Source: an uncultured Oscillibacter sp. (GTDB taxonomy: Bacteria > Bacillota > Clostridia > Oscillospirales > Oscillospiraceae). Taken from it: a stretch of DNA of 64,000 bases. Below are positions 53,457 to 61,805 of the stretch, in pieces (positions within the stretch are counted from its first letter, which is position 1; the number at the start of each line of letters is the position of its first letter). The notes beneath the pieces are model-generated. The model had not been told where the DNA came from. It did not search any database and saw only the letters and a program-made list of their open reading frames with translations. The DNA is taken from NCBI GenBank assembly GCA_910584995.1, contig CAJUDW010000008.1, positions 33,603 through 97,602 on the forward strand, given 5' to 3'. A program made the position numbers and the translations under genes.

Positions 53457-54269
53457 TTGAACGATATTGCCAACATCCTCCAGACGGTATTCCATAACAT
53501 CTCCCTGGAGCGGATTTGCGGTGCGCTGGTTCTGGTGGCCGTTTCCCTGGTGGCTGTCCGCCTCTTTTCCAAAGTGGCCCGGAGGCTTCTTGCCCAGTCC
53601 AAGCTGGACGGACGGATGCAGAAGCTTCTGCTCCAGGGGCTGAAGGTACTGCTGTATCTGCTGGCCTCCATCATTGTGGTGGGGAGCCTGGGCATCGACA
53701 TGTCCTCCCTGGTAGCGCTGCTGTCAGTGCTGTCCCTGGGCGCCACCCTGGCGGCGGAGGATATCCTGGCCAACATCGCCGGGGGGCTGGTGGTGCTCTC
53801 CGCCCACCCCTTCGCCATCGGGGACTATATCGAGGTCTCCGGGGCCGCCGGGACGGTGGACGAGGTGACGCTGAACTATACGAAGCTGATCACCCCGGAC
53901 GGCCAGCTGGTCATGCTGCCCAACAAGACCATGGCGGATTCCCAGATGATCAACTATACCGCCCTGGGCCGGAGACGGGTAACCCAGACCATCAGCGCCT
54001 CCTACGGCGCCCCCACCGAAGCGGTCAAGGCCGCGTGCATGCAGGCGGTGGCGGCCACGGAACAAATCCTGGCCGACCCGGCCCCTCAGGTCTTTCTCTC
54101 CGCCTACCAGCAAAGCGGCATTGCCTACACCGTTTATTGCTGGACGGAGCCCCCCAACTACTTGGCCGTCCGCAACGCTTTGACGGAACACCTGCGGGAC
54201 GCCTTCACCCAGGCGGGGCTGGAGATCCCCTTCGAGCGGCTGGATGTCCACATTCAGCAAGATGGATAA
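53457..54269 (+). CDS. mscS: Small-conductance mechanosensitive channel (MscS family)
   Basis: 270 residues from a TTG at 53457, 5 bases after AAGGAGGAG. Three membrane helices (about 20-37, 60-80, 88-112). The pore-lining third helix and following VLSAHPFAIGDYIEVSGAAGTVDEV and ITPDGQLVMLPNKTM are typical of MscS. A cytosolic alpha/beta vestibule follows. It opens on membrane tension to release solutes during hypo-osmotic shock. It probably shares read-through from asnS; a terminator follows the stop. Confidence 0.93.
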   Translation: MNDIANILQTVFHNISLERICGALVLVAVSLVAVRLFSKVARRLLAQSKLDGRMQKLLLQGLKVLLYLLASIIVVGSLGIDMSSLVALLSVLSLGATLAAEDILANIAGGLVVLSAHPFAIGDYIEVSGAAGTVDEVTLNYTKLITPDGQLVMLPNKTMADSQMINYTALGRRRVTQTISASYGAPTEAVKAACMQAVAATEQILADPAPQVFLSAYQQSGIAYTVYCWTEPPNYLAVRNALTEHLRDAFTQAGLEIPFERLDVHIQQDG

Positions 54270-54272
54270 AAG

Positions 54273-54303
54273 ACCGGCCCGGAGCAGTGCTCCGGGCCGG
54301 TTT
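54273..54303 (+). terminator. Terminator of mscS
   Basis: A perfect 13-bp GC stem (54273-54285 with 54289-54301), 3-base loop, ending in TTT. Confidence 0.75.
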
Positions 54304-54592
54304 CGTATTTCAGTACAACGACATACGGTTCCCCATCCGTCATAGGCGGCAAACTTAATGGCTATTGCGCTTATGTGTTTCCTGTAAAAGCAGGCGCAGA
54401 AGGCCGTATATACGGCCCGCAGTACTGAAAAACATCCAATGATATTTCAGGCGCACCGGCTGCATACCCTTCAACCGTGAGAACTGCTGCCACAGGGCCG
54501 CCGGTTGGCAGGTCCCGTACACCGGCAGCTGCGTGCTCTGCGCACGGTTCGGCTTATTAGGCCAACCGCCGAAACCATCCACCTAACGGTTT
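54304..54592. other. Intergenic region with palindromes, possible gene remnant
   Basis: Contains TTTCAGTAC (54308-54316) and GTACTGAAA (54422-54430), a 9-bp inverted repeat 105 bases apart, and inside it the 16-bp palindrome half GGCCGTAT (54402-54417). A 75-codon minus-strand frame (54355-54582) covers it, with no ribosome site. It could be the decayed end of an insertion element or a structured RNA; neither is proven. Confidence 0.4.
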
Positions 54593-56068
54593 TCAGTTTT
54601 CCTGGATAGACTGCTCCCGCGGTTCCGGCTCTGCCGGGGCGGCGGCCTGGAGGACGGCAGAATCCTCCTGCCCCGCAGCCTTCTGCTGGGACAGGATTTT
54701 GGCAAACCGCCGCCGTAGGAAAGCCATGGCCCACTTTTCCCGCAGGCCCCACTGGTTCACGTCCGCAGGATCGCTGGCCTCAAACAGGTCATAATAATCC
54801 CGATCCTGCAAATGGGGCCGCCGGTGCCGCGCAATGGCGGTGATGGTAGGATACAGCACGATGGCAATGAGCCCGCCGGAAAAACCGTTGTTGTAAAGGT
54901 TCAGCCCCGCCACCGGGCCGCCGGTCTGGAGCACAAGGGCCGAGTGGATGAACCCTGCCAGGACGCCATAGGGCCAGCCGAAGTGGCCCGCCACCGGCGC
55001 AAGGCAGGTGCCGAACAGCCCCGCCAGCTGGAGGGCCGGATAGTCCGGCGTATAGTGCATCCCGTAAGCCCCCAGGTAGACGCCCCCCATGACGGGAATG
55101 ATGTTATAGGCGTGCTTGCCAAAGGCGGAAAAGCCCATGATGGTGAATATGCCGCCTACGGTGGGCCCGTTGAACTGCCCGCCCGCCAGGAAAATATAAA
55201 GCATCCCGATAAATCCGTTGACACCGGTGTTCACCAGAACCGGCCCCGCGCCGAACATCCGCAGGTAGTCGCTGGGGGCCCGGCCTGTGGTATCGGAGAG
55301 AATCCGCCAGTACTGGGCCCAGACGCTTTTCGCCGGCATACTGGTGCAGAAGGTACCGAACAGGATGAAACTGATGCAGGCCATGGCCAGAATGATGATA
55401 AAGGACTGGCTATAATCCTCCGCCCAGTAGAGGACGGAATCCGGGTGATCCCCAAAAGCGGTGAGGACGGGGACGATCATCATGGCAAAGAGGCCGCAGG
55501 CGAAGCCCATGTTATAGAGGTTCATCCCGTTCTGGATTTTATATGTATAGGCCGAAAGGGACGGCAGGATGAAGCCCACCATCACGCCCACCGCAATCCC
55601 CAGGGGAATACTGGCATGGATGCTGCCCAGGGCCATATAGCTGACCAGAGGCGCCAGGGACGTGGCCAGCAGGGCCACGGAGGCATGTTTGGAAAAGGGC
55701 TCCTTCTGATACTTGGCGTACAGCCATGTCCCCAGGATAATCGGCCAGATGTTCAGAATATTCTTCCCGAACAGGGCGAATCCGGCCATGAGGCCCATCT
55801 CCACAATGGTGAACCCATTGAAGGGATCCCCCGAAATTTTGATGACGCAGATGGAGAGGATCATCACCAGCCCGGAATTCACCAAAGCGGCCCCGATGCC
55901 GCCGATATGCACATAGTCTGTGATCAGCAGGTCCTGCATGGTGACGATATGGTACAAACCGGTCAATATATTGATTGGTTTATCCAGTATAAAGGCTATC
56001 AGGATCATCAGTACCGCAACCAGAATCGTCCCCCAAAAGATCCCCTCATAACGGTTTTTGCCCTTCAA
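54593..56068 (-). CDS. DUF1576 polytopic membrane protein
   Basis: 491 residues from a TTG at 56068 with AGGGGGAAACACGAG upstream. Around twelve to fourteen hydrophobic helices in two similar halves: both carry glycine-rich NLYNMGFACGLFAM and NLYNNGFSGGLIAI, and MGLMAGFALFGKNILNIWPI and TIMGFSAFGKHAYNIIPVM, which points to an internal duplication. This fits the DUF1576 family, of unknown function but transporter-like. The C-terminal 70 residues are cytosolic and Gln/Ala/Glu-rich. Promoter at 56135. Confidence 0.88.
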   Translation of the reverse strand: MKGKNRYEGIFWGTILVAVLMILIAFILDKPINILTGLYHIVTMQDLLITDYVHIGGIGAALVNSGLVMILSICVIKISGDPFNGFTIVEMGLMAGFALFGKNILNIWPIILGTWLYAKYQKEPFSKHASVALLATSLAPLVSYMALGSIHASIPLGIAVGVMVGFILPSLSAYTYKIQNGMNLYNMGFACGLFAMMIVPVLTAFGDHPDSVLYWAEDYSQSFIIILAMACISFILFGTFCTSMPAKSVWAQYWRILSDTTGRAPSDYLRMFGAGPVLVNTGVNGFIGMLYIFLAGGQFNGPTVGGIFTIMGFSAFGKHAYNIIPVMGGVYLGAYGMHYTPDYPALQLAGLFGTCLAPVAGHFGWPYGVLAGFIHSALVLQTGGPVAGLNLYNNGFSGGLIAIVLYPTITAIARHRRPHLQDRDYYDLFEASDPADVNQWGLREKWAMAFLRRRFAKILSQQKAAGQEDSAVLQAAAPAEPEPREQSIQEN

Positions 56069-56134
56069 CTCGTGTTTCCCCCTCTTCCCGCCGTCCTCCC
56101 TTCCGGGGCGGCAGCGGTATCCTTCTATGGGTCT

Positions 56135-56163
56135 ATTATAGGGGAAATCCTACGGCGGTGCAA
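56135..56163 (-). promoter_or_regulatory. Promoter of the DUF1576 gene
   Basis: Minus strand TTGCAC (56163-56158), 17-base spacer, TATAAT (56140-56135). Confidence 0.75.
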
Positions 56164-56343
56164 GGAAAATTTGCGAATTCCCAGTTATTTCAAACAAATC
56201 CCCCGCCGTTTTTCGGCAGTCTTCCGTCATTCTGCCAAGAGGATTCCGGCACACTGTTCTGTGGACGTTTTACAGGGAATAACCGGCCAAAAGCAGCGAA
56301 AAACCCACGTTTTGACAGTATAATCTTCTTTTCGGGTATTATG

Positions 56344-57267
56344 TTACCTCATATGCTCTTTTAAGGCGGACAGGTTTCCTCTCATCAGGGACAGGTATGT
56401 GACCCCTGCCTCCAGATCTTCCCTGGCCACATTGTGGCAGCTGTGGAACATGGCGGTCTCCACCCCCGCCGCCTCCGCTACACTGTCCGCCACCAGATGG
56501 TTGGAGAACTCAATATACCAAACGGTGGAAAGGCTCTCCGCCTCCACCAGCTTGATGAGGCTGGCAATCACTGCCGCCGAGGGCTCTGTCTGCCCGCCGC
56601 AGCCGGGAAAGGCAGCCCGGCAGTCCAGGCCGTAGCGTTCCGCGAAATAGCGCAGCGGGAAGCGATCCCCAAAGACCATAGTCTTGTTGGAAACCCCATC
56701 AAAAAAATGGGAAAAATCCTGATCCAGTTCCTCCAGCTGCCCGGCATATGTCCCGGCGTTGGCCCGGTACTCCGCCTGATGGGCCCCGTCCAACTCCGCC
56801 AGCGCCTCCCCTACGGCCCGCGTGATGGCGGCGGCGTTTTCCGGCGAGGTCCAGACGTGCTCGTCCAGTTCCGCGACCTCACCTTCGCTGTGGTCGTGAT
56901 GGTGATCCTCTTCCTCCTCCAGCAGTTCCACACAGTCCATCATCCGCAGTACCCTGCCGCCAGGCCGGACGGTCTCCAGGATCCCCTCCACCCAGGCGTC
57001 GGACTCGCCGCCCAAATAGAAAAACAAATCGCAGTCCTGCACTGCCAGGATATCCGCCGGGGTGGGCTCGTAGGAATGGCTCTCCGCCCCTGGGGGCAGC
57101 AGCATGGTCACCTCCGCCAAATCCCCTGCCGCAGCCCTGGCGAAATCATAGGCCGGGAAAATTGCGGCCACAATATGCAGTTTTCCCGTTTCCGGCTCCG
57201 GCGCGGCCGGGGCACAGGCGGCCAGCAGAAGGACGCACAGCAGTCCGGCCGCCAGCATTTTTTTCAT
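56344..57267 (-). CDS. Zinc/manganese ABC transporter substrate-binding lipoprotein
   Basis: 307 residues from the ATG at 57267, after CAGGAGGCGGTTCC; a longer frame to 57300 enters the operator. Lipobox LLLAAC near residue 18. ZnuA/AdcA-type fold: IVAAIFPAYDFARAAAG, LPPGAESHSYEPTPAD (first His), a His/Glu-rich loop with HHHDH, ELDEHVWTSP (second His), then FGDRFPLRYFAERYGL, where Asp stands at the usual third His site, and FHSCHNV. It captures zinc or a similar metal outside the membrane. The permease and ATPase genes are not beside it. Confidence 0.9.
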   Translation of the reverse strand: MKKMLAAGLLCVLLLAACAPAAPEPETGKLHIVAAIFPAYDFARAAAGDLAEVTMLLPPGAESHSYEPTPADILAVQDCDLFFYLGGESDAWVEGILETVRPGGRVLRMMDCVELLEEEEDHHHDHSEGEVAELDEHVWTSPENAAAITRAVGEALAELDGAHQAEYRANAGTYAGQLEELDQDFSHFFDGVSNKTMVFGDRFPLRYFAERYGLDCRAAFPGCGGQTEPSAAVIASLIKLVEAESLSTVWYIEFSNHLVADSVAEAAGVETAMFHSCHNVAREDLEAGVTYLSLMRGNLSALKEHMR

Positions 57268-57283
57268 GGAACCGCCTCCTGAT

Positions 57284-57331
57284 TTGAGAATTATTTTCAA
57301 GTACTATAGCACGAAAACCGGAAAAAAGCAA
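57284..57331 (-). promoter_or_regulatory. Metal-lipoprotein promoter with Fur/Zur-like box
   Basis: Minus strand TTGCTT (57331-57326), 17-base spacer, TATAGT (57308-57303). Overlapping the transcript start is TGAGAAT-T-ATTTTCA (57285-57299), a 7-1-7 palindrome with 1 mismatch, close to the Fur/Zur/PerR consensus TGATAATNATTATCA. With a zinc-binding lipoprotein as the target, Zur is the likeliest regulator. Confidence 0.78.
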
Positions 57332-57448
57332 GGCGGGATTTGTCTCCCCCTGCCCTGCCGGCAAAACCGGAAAATCTTTTGTCATACTTCCCGGCTTCCT
57401 CTCATATACTGGTTGGGAACTGCTTAACTGCAAAGGAGGATATCAATC

Positions 57449-57541
57449 GTGAAATTTGATCTATGGCCCTGTGAGGGCATCGGCACCGGCGACGTGGACG
57501 ACCTGATTTATCAGGACAGCTGGCTGGCCAGCGACCGCTGA
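57449..57541 (+). CDS. Unrecognised 30-residue small protein
   Basis: A GTG-started frame of 30 codons beginning MKFDLWPCEG, with IGTGDVDDLIYQD in the middle and ending WLASDR. A strong AAAGGAGG lies 9 bases upstream, a TATACT -10 element at 57415-57420 (no clear -35), and a hairpin downstream at 57624. It is acidic, with one Cys, two Trp and no signal peptide or helix. It matches no family I know. The ribosome site is stronger than that of most genes here, which is the main argument that it is translated. Confidence 0.55.
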   Translation: MKFDLWPCEGIGTGDVDDLIYQDSWLASDR

Positions 57542-57623
57542 CTTTTTCTGCCGGCGCAGCGGAACCGCCGGAAGGCCGCCGGCATCTGCGGCAGGACTGC
57601 GGTATTTGCCAAAAATGTGTTTA

Positions 57624-57647
57624 GGACGCCCGATCCGGGCGTCCTTT
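57624..57647. terminator. Terminator hairpin between small gene and HATPase gene
   Basis: A perfect 9-bp stem, GGACGCCCG (57624-57632) with CGGGCGTCC (57636-57644), then TTTC on the plus strand. It lies between convergent units. Confidence 0.65.
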
Positions 57648-57668
57648 CGCGTCTGTCCCACTGTATGA

Positions 57669-58478
57669 TCAGCCTCTGTTCCGAATGAGAAACGCCTCCG
57701 CAGGCAGCACGTCTGCCAGGGCCAGGAGGGCCCGGTTAAAGCCGCCGCTGTAGTCAAAAGGCATATCGGAAACCCCGCCGCCGATCTGGCGATCCGGAAA
57801 GAACAGGAGAAAGCGGCTGCCCTCGCCGGGCCTGGACACCGCCAGCAAAGATCCCTGATGATCCTCGGCAACCCGGCGGCAGAAGGGCAGCCCCAGGCCC
57901 AGGCCGCAGGACAGCGGCTCCACTGCTCCGGGCCGGATGCGCCGCTCAAACAGCGAGGCCAGCTTTTCCTCCGGAATCCCCCGGCCCGTATCGGAAACGG
58001 AGAGGTGGATCTGCTGATCCTGCACCGTCAGTTCCACCGTAATCACGCCGCCGGGGGGCGTATGCTTAAAGGCATTGGACACCAGATGATACAGCACCTG
58101 TCCCAGCGCCTCTTCATTCATCGCGCAGATATGATGGGGCATGTCGCATTTTACCTGCAGGCGCACGCCCAGAAAGGGGGCCAGGCCCTCCAGTTCCCCG
58201 CACAACTCCCGCACCAGATCCACCAGATCCCCGTCCCGCATGGGAAGGGGCGCGCTGTCCATAAGATATGTGGCGGCAGTCAGGCTGCCCACCATCCGCA
58301 GGAGGCGGTAATAGCTCTGATCCAGTATTGCCGCCTGGGCGTCCAGTTCCGGATCCATCTCCCGCATCTCCGGCGGGGCCAGATGGGCGGCAGCCAGATA
58401 GAAATTGCTCAGGCCGCTGCGCAGCTGGGCGGCGATATTGGGGAACAGCGATGCCAGGGCCTCGTAATCAGGCTCCAT
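57669..58478 (-). CDS. HATPase-domain sensor protein lacking an H-box
   Basis: 269 residues from the ATG at 58478, 8 bases after AAAGGATG. Residues 1-95 form a helical region like a HisKA dimer domain, but the expected phospho-His position (about LRSGLSNFYLAAAHL) has no canonical H-box. Residues 110-220 are a GHKL ATPase: N-box VLYHLVSNAFKHT, G1 VSDTGRGIP, G2 GLGLGLPFC. No membrane helix. No response regulator is adjacent. It could be a kinase with an unusual site or an anti-sigma-type regulator; DUF families related to phosphotransfer proteins are also possible. Confidence 0.8.
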   Translation of the reverse strand: MEPDYEALASLFPNIAAQLRSGLSNFYLAAAHLAPPEMREMDPELDAQAAILDQSYYRLLRMVGSLTAATYLMDSAPLPMRDGDLVDLVRELCGELEGLAPFLGVRLQVKCDMPHHICAMNEEALGQVLYHLVSNAFKHTPPGGVITVELTVQDQQIHLSVSDTGRGIPEEKLASLFERRIRPGAVEPLSCGLGLGLPFCRRVAEDHQGSLLAVSRPGEGSRFLLFFPDRQIGGGVSDMPFDYSGGFNRALLALADVLPAEAFLIRNRG

Positions 58479-58615
58479 AGGCGTCACATCCTTTCCAATC
58501 CGGCGGGCGCACGCTCCGCCCCTCCGGTACAAAACCGCTTCTCAAGATTTCCTGAAGACAGCATTTACGGCAAAGTTTCCAAAAAATCATGGAAAAGTCT
58601 GCCTAATCTACCAAC

Positions 58616-58644
58616 AGCATAGCAAAAACTTGGTAGGAACACAA
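58616..58644 (-). promoter_or_regulatory. Promoter of the HATPase gene
   Basis: Minus strand TTGTGT (58644-58639), 17-base spacer, TATGCT (58621-58616). Confidence 0.6.
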
Positions 58645-58693
58645 GGCTTTTATCGAATTTTGTCGAAAAATGTCGAATTGGAAACCAGAAACC

Positions 58694-58720
58694 GGCATCT
58701 GGAATCTATATCCAGATGCC
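58694..58720 (-). terminator. Terminator-like hairpin after DUF6512
   Basis: A perfect 10-bp stem (58694-58703 with 58711-58720), 7-base loop, 35 bases after the DUF6512 stop; weak T-run (GGTTTC). Confidence 0.5.
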
Positions 58721-58755
58721 TTGCACGCCGTTTCCCCGGCGCTGTCCCGCGCCCC

Positions 58756-59310
58756 TCAGTCTCCCGGGAGGGAGGCTGCCGCCGCAGGCAGCCCAGGCCC
58801 AATCCATGCCGGATCCTGCCAAAGGGCCAGATCCGGCGGGCGGAAGGTACACCAGACAAAGCAGAACGCCAGCCCCCACAGGGCCGCCAGTCCCAGCACC
58901 TGCCGCCAGAGGGCCGTCCGGCGGCTCCGGCGCAGCAGGCGGAAGTCCAGCCAGAAGGTTCCCAGATCCGCCAAGAGAAACAGGGCCCCATCCGCCCATG
59001 GCAGGCGGTATCCCAGCACGCCGGTATAGGTGTAAAACAGCACCGGGATCAGCGCCAGCCCAAAGAGCGCACTGCAGGCCCGCGCCGCCGGGAGATGGGG
59101 GTATTCCCTGCCCAAAAGGCATATCTGCACCAGGGAAAAGAGGAAAACCGGGACAAACAGCAGTTTCATGTGCTCCCAGGTGGATCCGTTGACGCTGGAG
59201 AAGGCGGCAGTCCACCGTCCGCCCCAGCCATAGGCGCCGTACAGAAGGGCCCCCGCCGCCGCGGTAAACAAAAAGCCCCCCAATTCCCAAAAAAACAGCC
59301 GCTTTCCCAT
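58756..59310 (-). CDS. DUF6512-family membrane protein
   Basis: 184 residues from the ATG at 59310, 5 bases after GGGAGG. Five or six hydrophobic helices fill the protein. FSSVNGSTWEHMKLLFVPVFLF near residue 40 is the recognisable DUF6512 hallmark (SVNESxWEHLK type). The function of the family is not known. The frame opens to 59376, but the sequence there belongs to a repeated leader segment. Confidence 0.82.
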   Translation of the reverse strand: MGKRLFFWELGGFLFTAAAGALLYGAYGWGGRWTAAFSSVNGSTWEHMKLLFVPVFLFSLVQICLLGREYPHLPAARACSALFGLALIPVLFYTYTGVLGYRLPWADGALFLLADLGTFWLDFRLLRRSRRTALWRQVLGLAALWGLAFCFVWCTFRPPDLALWQDPAWIGPGLPAAAASLPGD

Positions 59311-59322
59311 CTCGCCCTCCCG

Positions 59323-59451
59323 GAAAAAGAACTGCGGACACTTTGCCGCGGTTCCCAGTTTGCGCCGCTTTTTCATTTTTATGCCAGAAACCGCCGGTGA
59401 AATCCCCCCGTAGGGAAATTTTCACCGGCGGTCCCGAAAAAGAACTGCGGA
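59323..59451. repeat. Direct repeat pair flanking a hairpin upstream of DUF6512
   Basis: GAAAAAGAACTGCGGA occurs at 59323-59338 and again at 59436-59451 (16 of 16 bases). Between them is a 13-bp perfect stem, ACCGCCGGTGAAA (59390-59402) with TTTCACCGGCGGT (59420-59432), 17-base loop. The hairpin may terminate the SLH gene upstream (59523). Confidence 0.7.
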
Positions 59452-59522
59452 TATTCTCATCTGGGCGGAAAAAGCGCAGCTAAGTTTTTTCTGCCGGCGT
59501 GCCTGCCAACAGGCCCTGCCGG

Positions 59523-60590
59523 TTACGCTTCCTGGGACTCCAGCGCCAGCAGCATGGACTCCGCCTCCGCCTGGGTAACGGTTTCCTTGGGGCTCAAGGT
59601 TTCCCCGGCGGGAAGCAAGCCCTTCTGGTGGGCCCACGCCAGTGCGGGCTGGGCGAAGGGCGCAATATCCCCCGCGTCGCTATACTGGGTCAGGCCGGGA
59701 TAATCCATCAGCATGGGGCTTCCGGCCCAGCGCCAGAAAATCGCGGCCATCTGCTCCCGGCTCAGAACGTCGCCGGGGCCCACTCTGCCGTCGCCGTAGC
59801 CGCTGATCAGCTTCTCACTGGCGGCCCAGCGGAGGGCCTCCATGTAATCCGCGTCCGGCTCCACGTCGCTGTAGCTGACATCAAAGTCCACAGCGGGGCT
59901 GCCCTTGGCGGTGTAAAGCAGCACGGCAAAGGCGGAACGGGTCAGCGGCTGGGAGGGGCGGTTCAGCGTCATGACATGCTGGACGCGGGCCTGCCCCGGG
60001 TAGGAACGGGCCACCGCGCCATACCACGCCATGACGTAGTCCCCAACACGGAGGCCGTCCAGATTCTCCGGGGCGTCTCCCGTATAGGCAGAGAGGGTGG
60101 TCTCCTCCGTGATAAACAGGTACAGGCTCCCCTGATCCGTCGTGATCCGCAGTTCATCCTCCGTCTTCTCCAGGGCCTCTACCTTATGGTAGTGGGCTCC
60201 GCCCGCTTTTTCAGGCATATTGCGCACAATGGCAAGGGCGGGGGACTGGGGCGGAAGGGACAGGGCCGTCATGGGGCTGCGGAACACATGGAGTTCCTCC
60301 CCCTCCTTCAGGGTGGAGGGATCGCTGGGGGTACGGTTCCCGCCGTCGATCCAGAAGGTCTCGCCGGACACGTGCATCACGTATTCGCCGTACTGCTGGG
60401 AATCCATGTGCAGGCTGGTGAGCGTCCCGTCTTCGTCGTGAATCAGGCTCTTGACCTCCCCGTAGTACAGATAGCTGGCAGGGAGGGGCGGTACGTCTTT
60501 GCCGTCCTCCTCTGCAGGGGCGGCAGCCAAGGCAGGGATGCAGCAAAGCAGGGCGCCGCACAGCGCCAGGGCAGTGAATCTCTTTTTCAT
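59523..60590 (-). CDS. Secreted protein with C-terminal SLH domains
   Basis: 355 residues; AGAAGGAGAC precedes the ATG. Signal peptide with cleavage near ALAAA (about residue 24). Residues 35-205 form a beta-rich domain without a family I recognise. Residues 210-355 carry about three SLH motifs (RSAFAVLLYTA, ASEKLISGYGDGRVGPGDVLSREQMAAIF and KGLLPAGETLSPKETVTQAEAESML) for attachment to wall polymer. Unlike the large SLH protein, the anchor is C-terminal. It is monocistronic by position. Confidence 0.88.
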   Translation of the reverse strand: MKKRFTALALCGALLCCIPALAAAPAEEDGKDVPPLPASYLYYGEVKSLIHDEDGTLTSLHMDSQQYGEYVMHVSGETFWIDGGNRTPSDPSTLKEGEELHVFRSPMTALSLPPQSPALAIVRNMPEKAGGAHYHKVEALEKTEDELRITTDQGSLYLFITEETTLSAYTGDAPENLDGLRVGDYVMAWYGAVARSYPGQARVQHVMTLNRPSQPLTRSAFAVLLYTAKGSPAVDFDVSYSDVEPDADYMEALRWAASEKLISGYGDGRVGPGDVLSREQMAAIFWRWAGSPMLMDYPGLTQYSDAGDIAPFAQPALAWAHQKGLLPAGETLSPKETVTQAEAESMLLALESQEA

Positions 60591-60756
60591 GGCAGATGTC
60601 TCCTTCTCTTATTGACAGATAACCTTTCCTTCCGGTTCTGTTGTTGGTATAGACGCACTTTCACGGCAGAAAGTTCCCGGAAAAGAAAAAATTTTCTGGA
60701 CACGCGGGGCAGGATCAGGAAAGCTGTGCCGCGTATCTAAGCCTGCGGGCCGGGAA

Positions 60757-60785
60757 GAACCCCCGAAGCAACGCTCCGGGGGTTC
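60757..60785 (-). terminator. Terminator of the nucleoside ABC operon
   Basis: Stem GAACCCCC (60757-60764) with GGGGGTTC (60778-60785) and an inner AGC/GCT pair; on the minus strand TTCTTCCC follows. 27 bases after the last permease stop. Confidence 0.65.
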
Positions 60786-60812
60786 GCAAAAATGCCGGGT
60801 GTCGGAAACGCC

Positions 60813-61805
60813 CTACCGATCCTCCCGGAAGTAGGAAAGGCCCAGGCTGGCGGGAGGCTGCTTTTCTTTGTTGTTCCGCATACTGGAAAATACCAGCACA
60901 ATCACCGTGACTACATAGGGCAGGATGATATAGAGCTGGGTGGGGATAAAGGGGATCACCAGCCGCAGATACAGAATCGTCAGCGCGCCGAAGAGGATGG
61001 AGCCCCAGATGGCGGAGAGCGGACGCCACATGCAGAAGATAACCAGCGCCACAGCCAGCCAGCCCACGCCGGACAGGCCCTCGTGGTTCCACACGCACCC
61101 GGCGATGGTCATGATATACACCATGCCGCCGATGGCGGAAATACCGCCGCCGATGACAGTGGCCAGGTACTGATACCGGGCCACATTGATGCCCGCAGCA
61201 TCGGCGGTGGCCGGGGACTCGCCTACGGAACGGAGATACAGGCCGGAACGGGTCTTGTTGAAATACCAGAACATGGCCCCTGCCAGTGCCAGCGCCAGGT
61301 AAAAGAAGAAGCTGTTCCCAAAGAGGATATTGCCCACCAGGGGGATATTCCGCAGGGAGGCCGGGAAGGGGGGATTCTGGAAATAGCCCTTCAGGTCGTT
61401 GCCGATGGCGATGTAGCCGCCCTCAGTGACCCGCATGAATTCACCCACAAACTGGCCCACACCGGTACCGAAGATGGAGAGGGCCAGGCCGGTGACGTTC
61501 TGGTTGGCCCGGAGGGTAATGGTGAGGAAGCTGAAAATCAGGGAGGCGGCGGCCCCTGCCAGGAAGGCGCACACAATGCCGATAAGCACCGCCACAAAGC
61601 CGTTGGGGGAAGCGGCAGCTTTCTCATAGTAGAACACGCCGCCAAGGCCGAAGGCGCCGCCCATGAACATAATGCCCTCCACGCCCAGGTTCAGGTTGCC
61701 GGATTTTTCCGTCAGCACCTCGCCCAGGGTGCCGAAAAGCAGAGGCGTGCCATAGGTGATGGCGGCGATAACCAGGGCGATGGCCTGCGCAGAAAAGCTG
61801 CTCAT
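60813..61805 (-). CDS. Nucleoside ABC transporter permease, NupQ/YufQ type
   Basis: 330 residues; the ATG at 61805 overlaps the stop of the previous permease gene (ATGA). About eight helices. GTLGEVLTEKSGNLNLGVEGIMFMGG is the N-terminal hallmark of the BPD_transp_2 permeases of BMP-family (purine nucleoside) systems, and LRSVGESPATADAAGINVARYQ is the cytoplasmic coupling loop. It forms the channel with the protein encoded at 61802. Confidence 0.92.
   Translation of the reverse strand: MSSFSAQAIALVIAAITYGTPLLFGTLGEVLTEKSGNLNLGVEGIMFMGGAFGLGGVFYYEKAAASPNGFVAVLIGIVCAFLAGAAASLIFSFLTITLRANQNVTGLALSIFGTGVGQFVGEFMRVTEGGYIAIGNDLKGYFQNPPFPASLRNIPLVGNILFGNSFFFYLALALAGAMFWYFNKTRSGLYLRSVGESPATADAAGINVARYQYLATVIGGGISAIGGMVYIMTIAGCVWNHEGLSGVGWLAVALVIFCMWRPLSAIWGSILFGALTILYLRLVIPFIPTQLYIILPYVVTVIVLVFSSMRNNKEKQPPASLGLSYFREDR

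Noticed and set aside
54355..54582. 75-codon minus-strand frame as a transposase fragment
   Set aside because: HWMFFSTAGRIYG hints at a transposase end, but no catalytic motif, ribosome site or terminal repeats support it; kept only as an open question.
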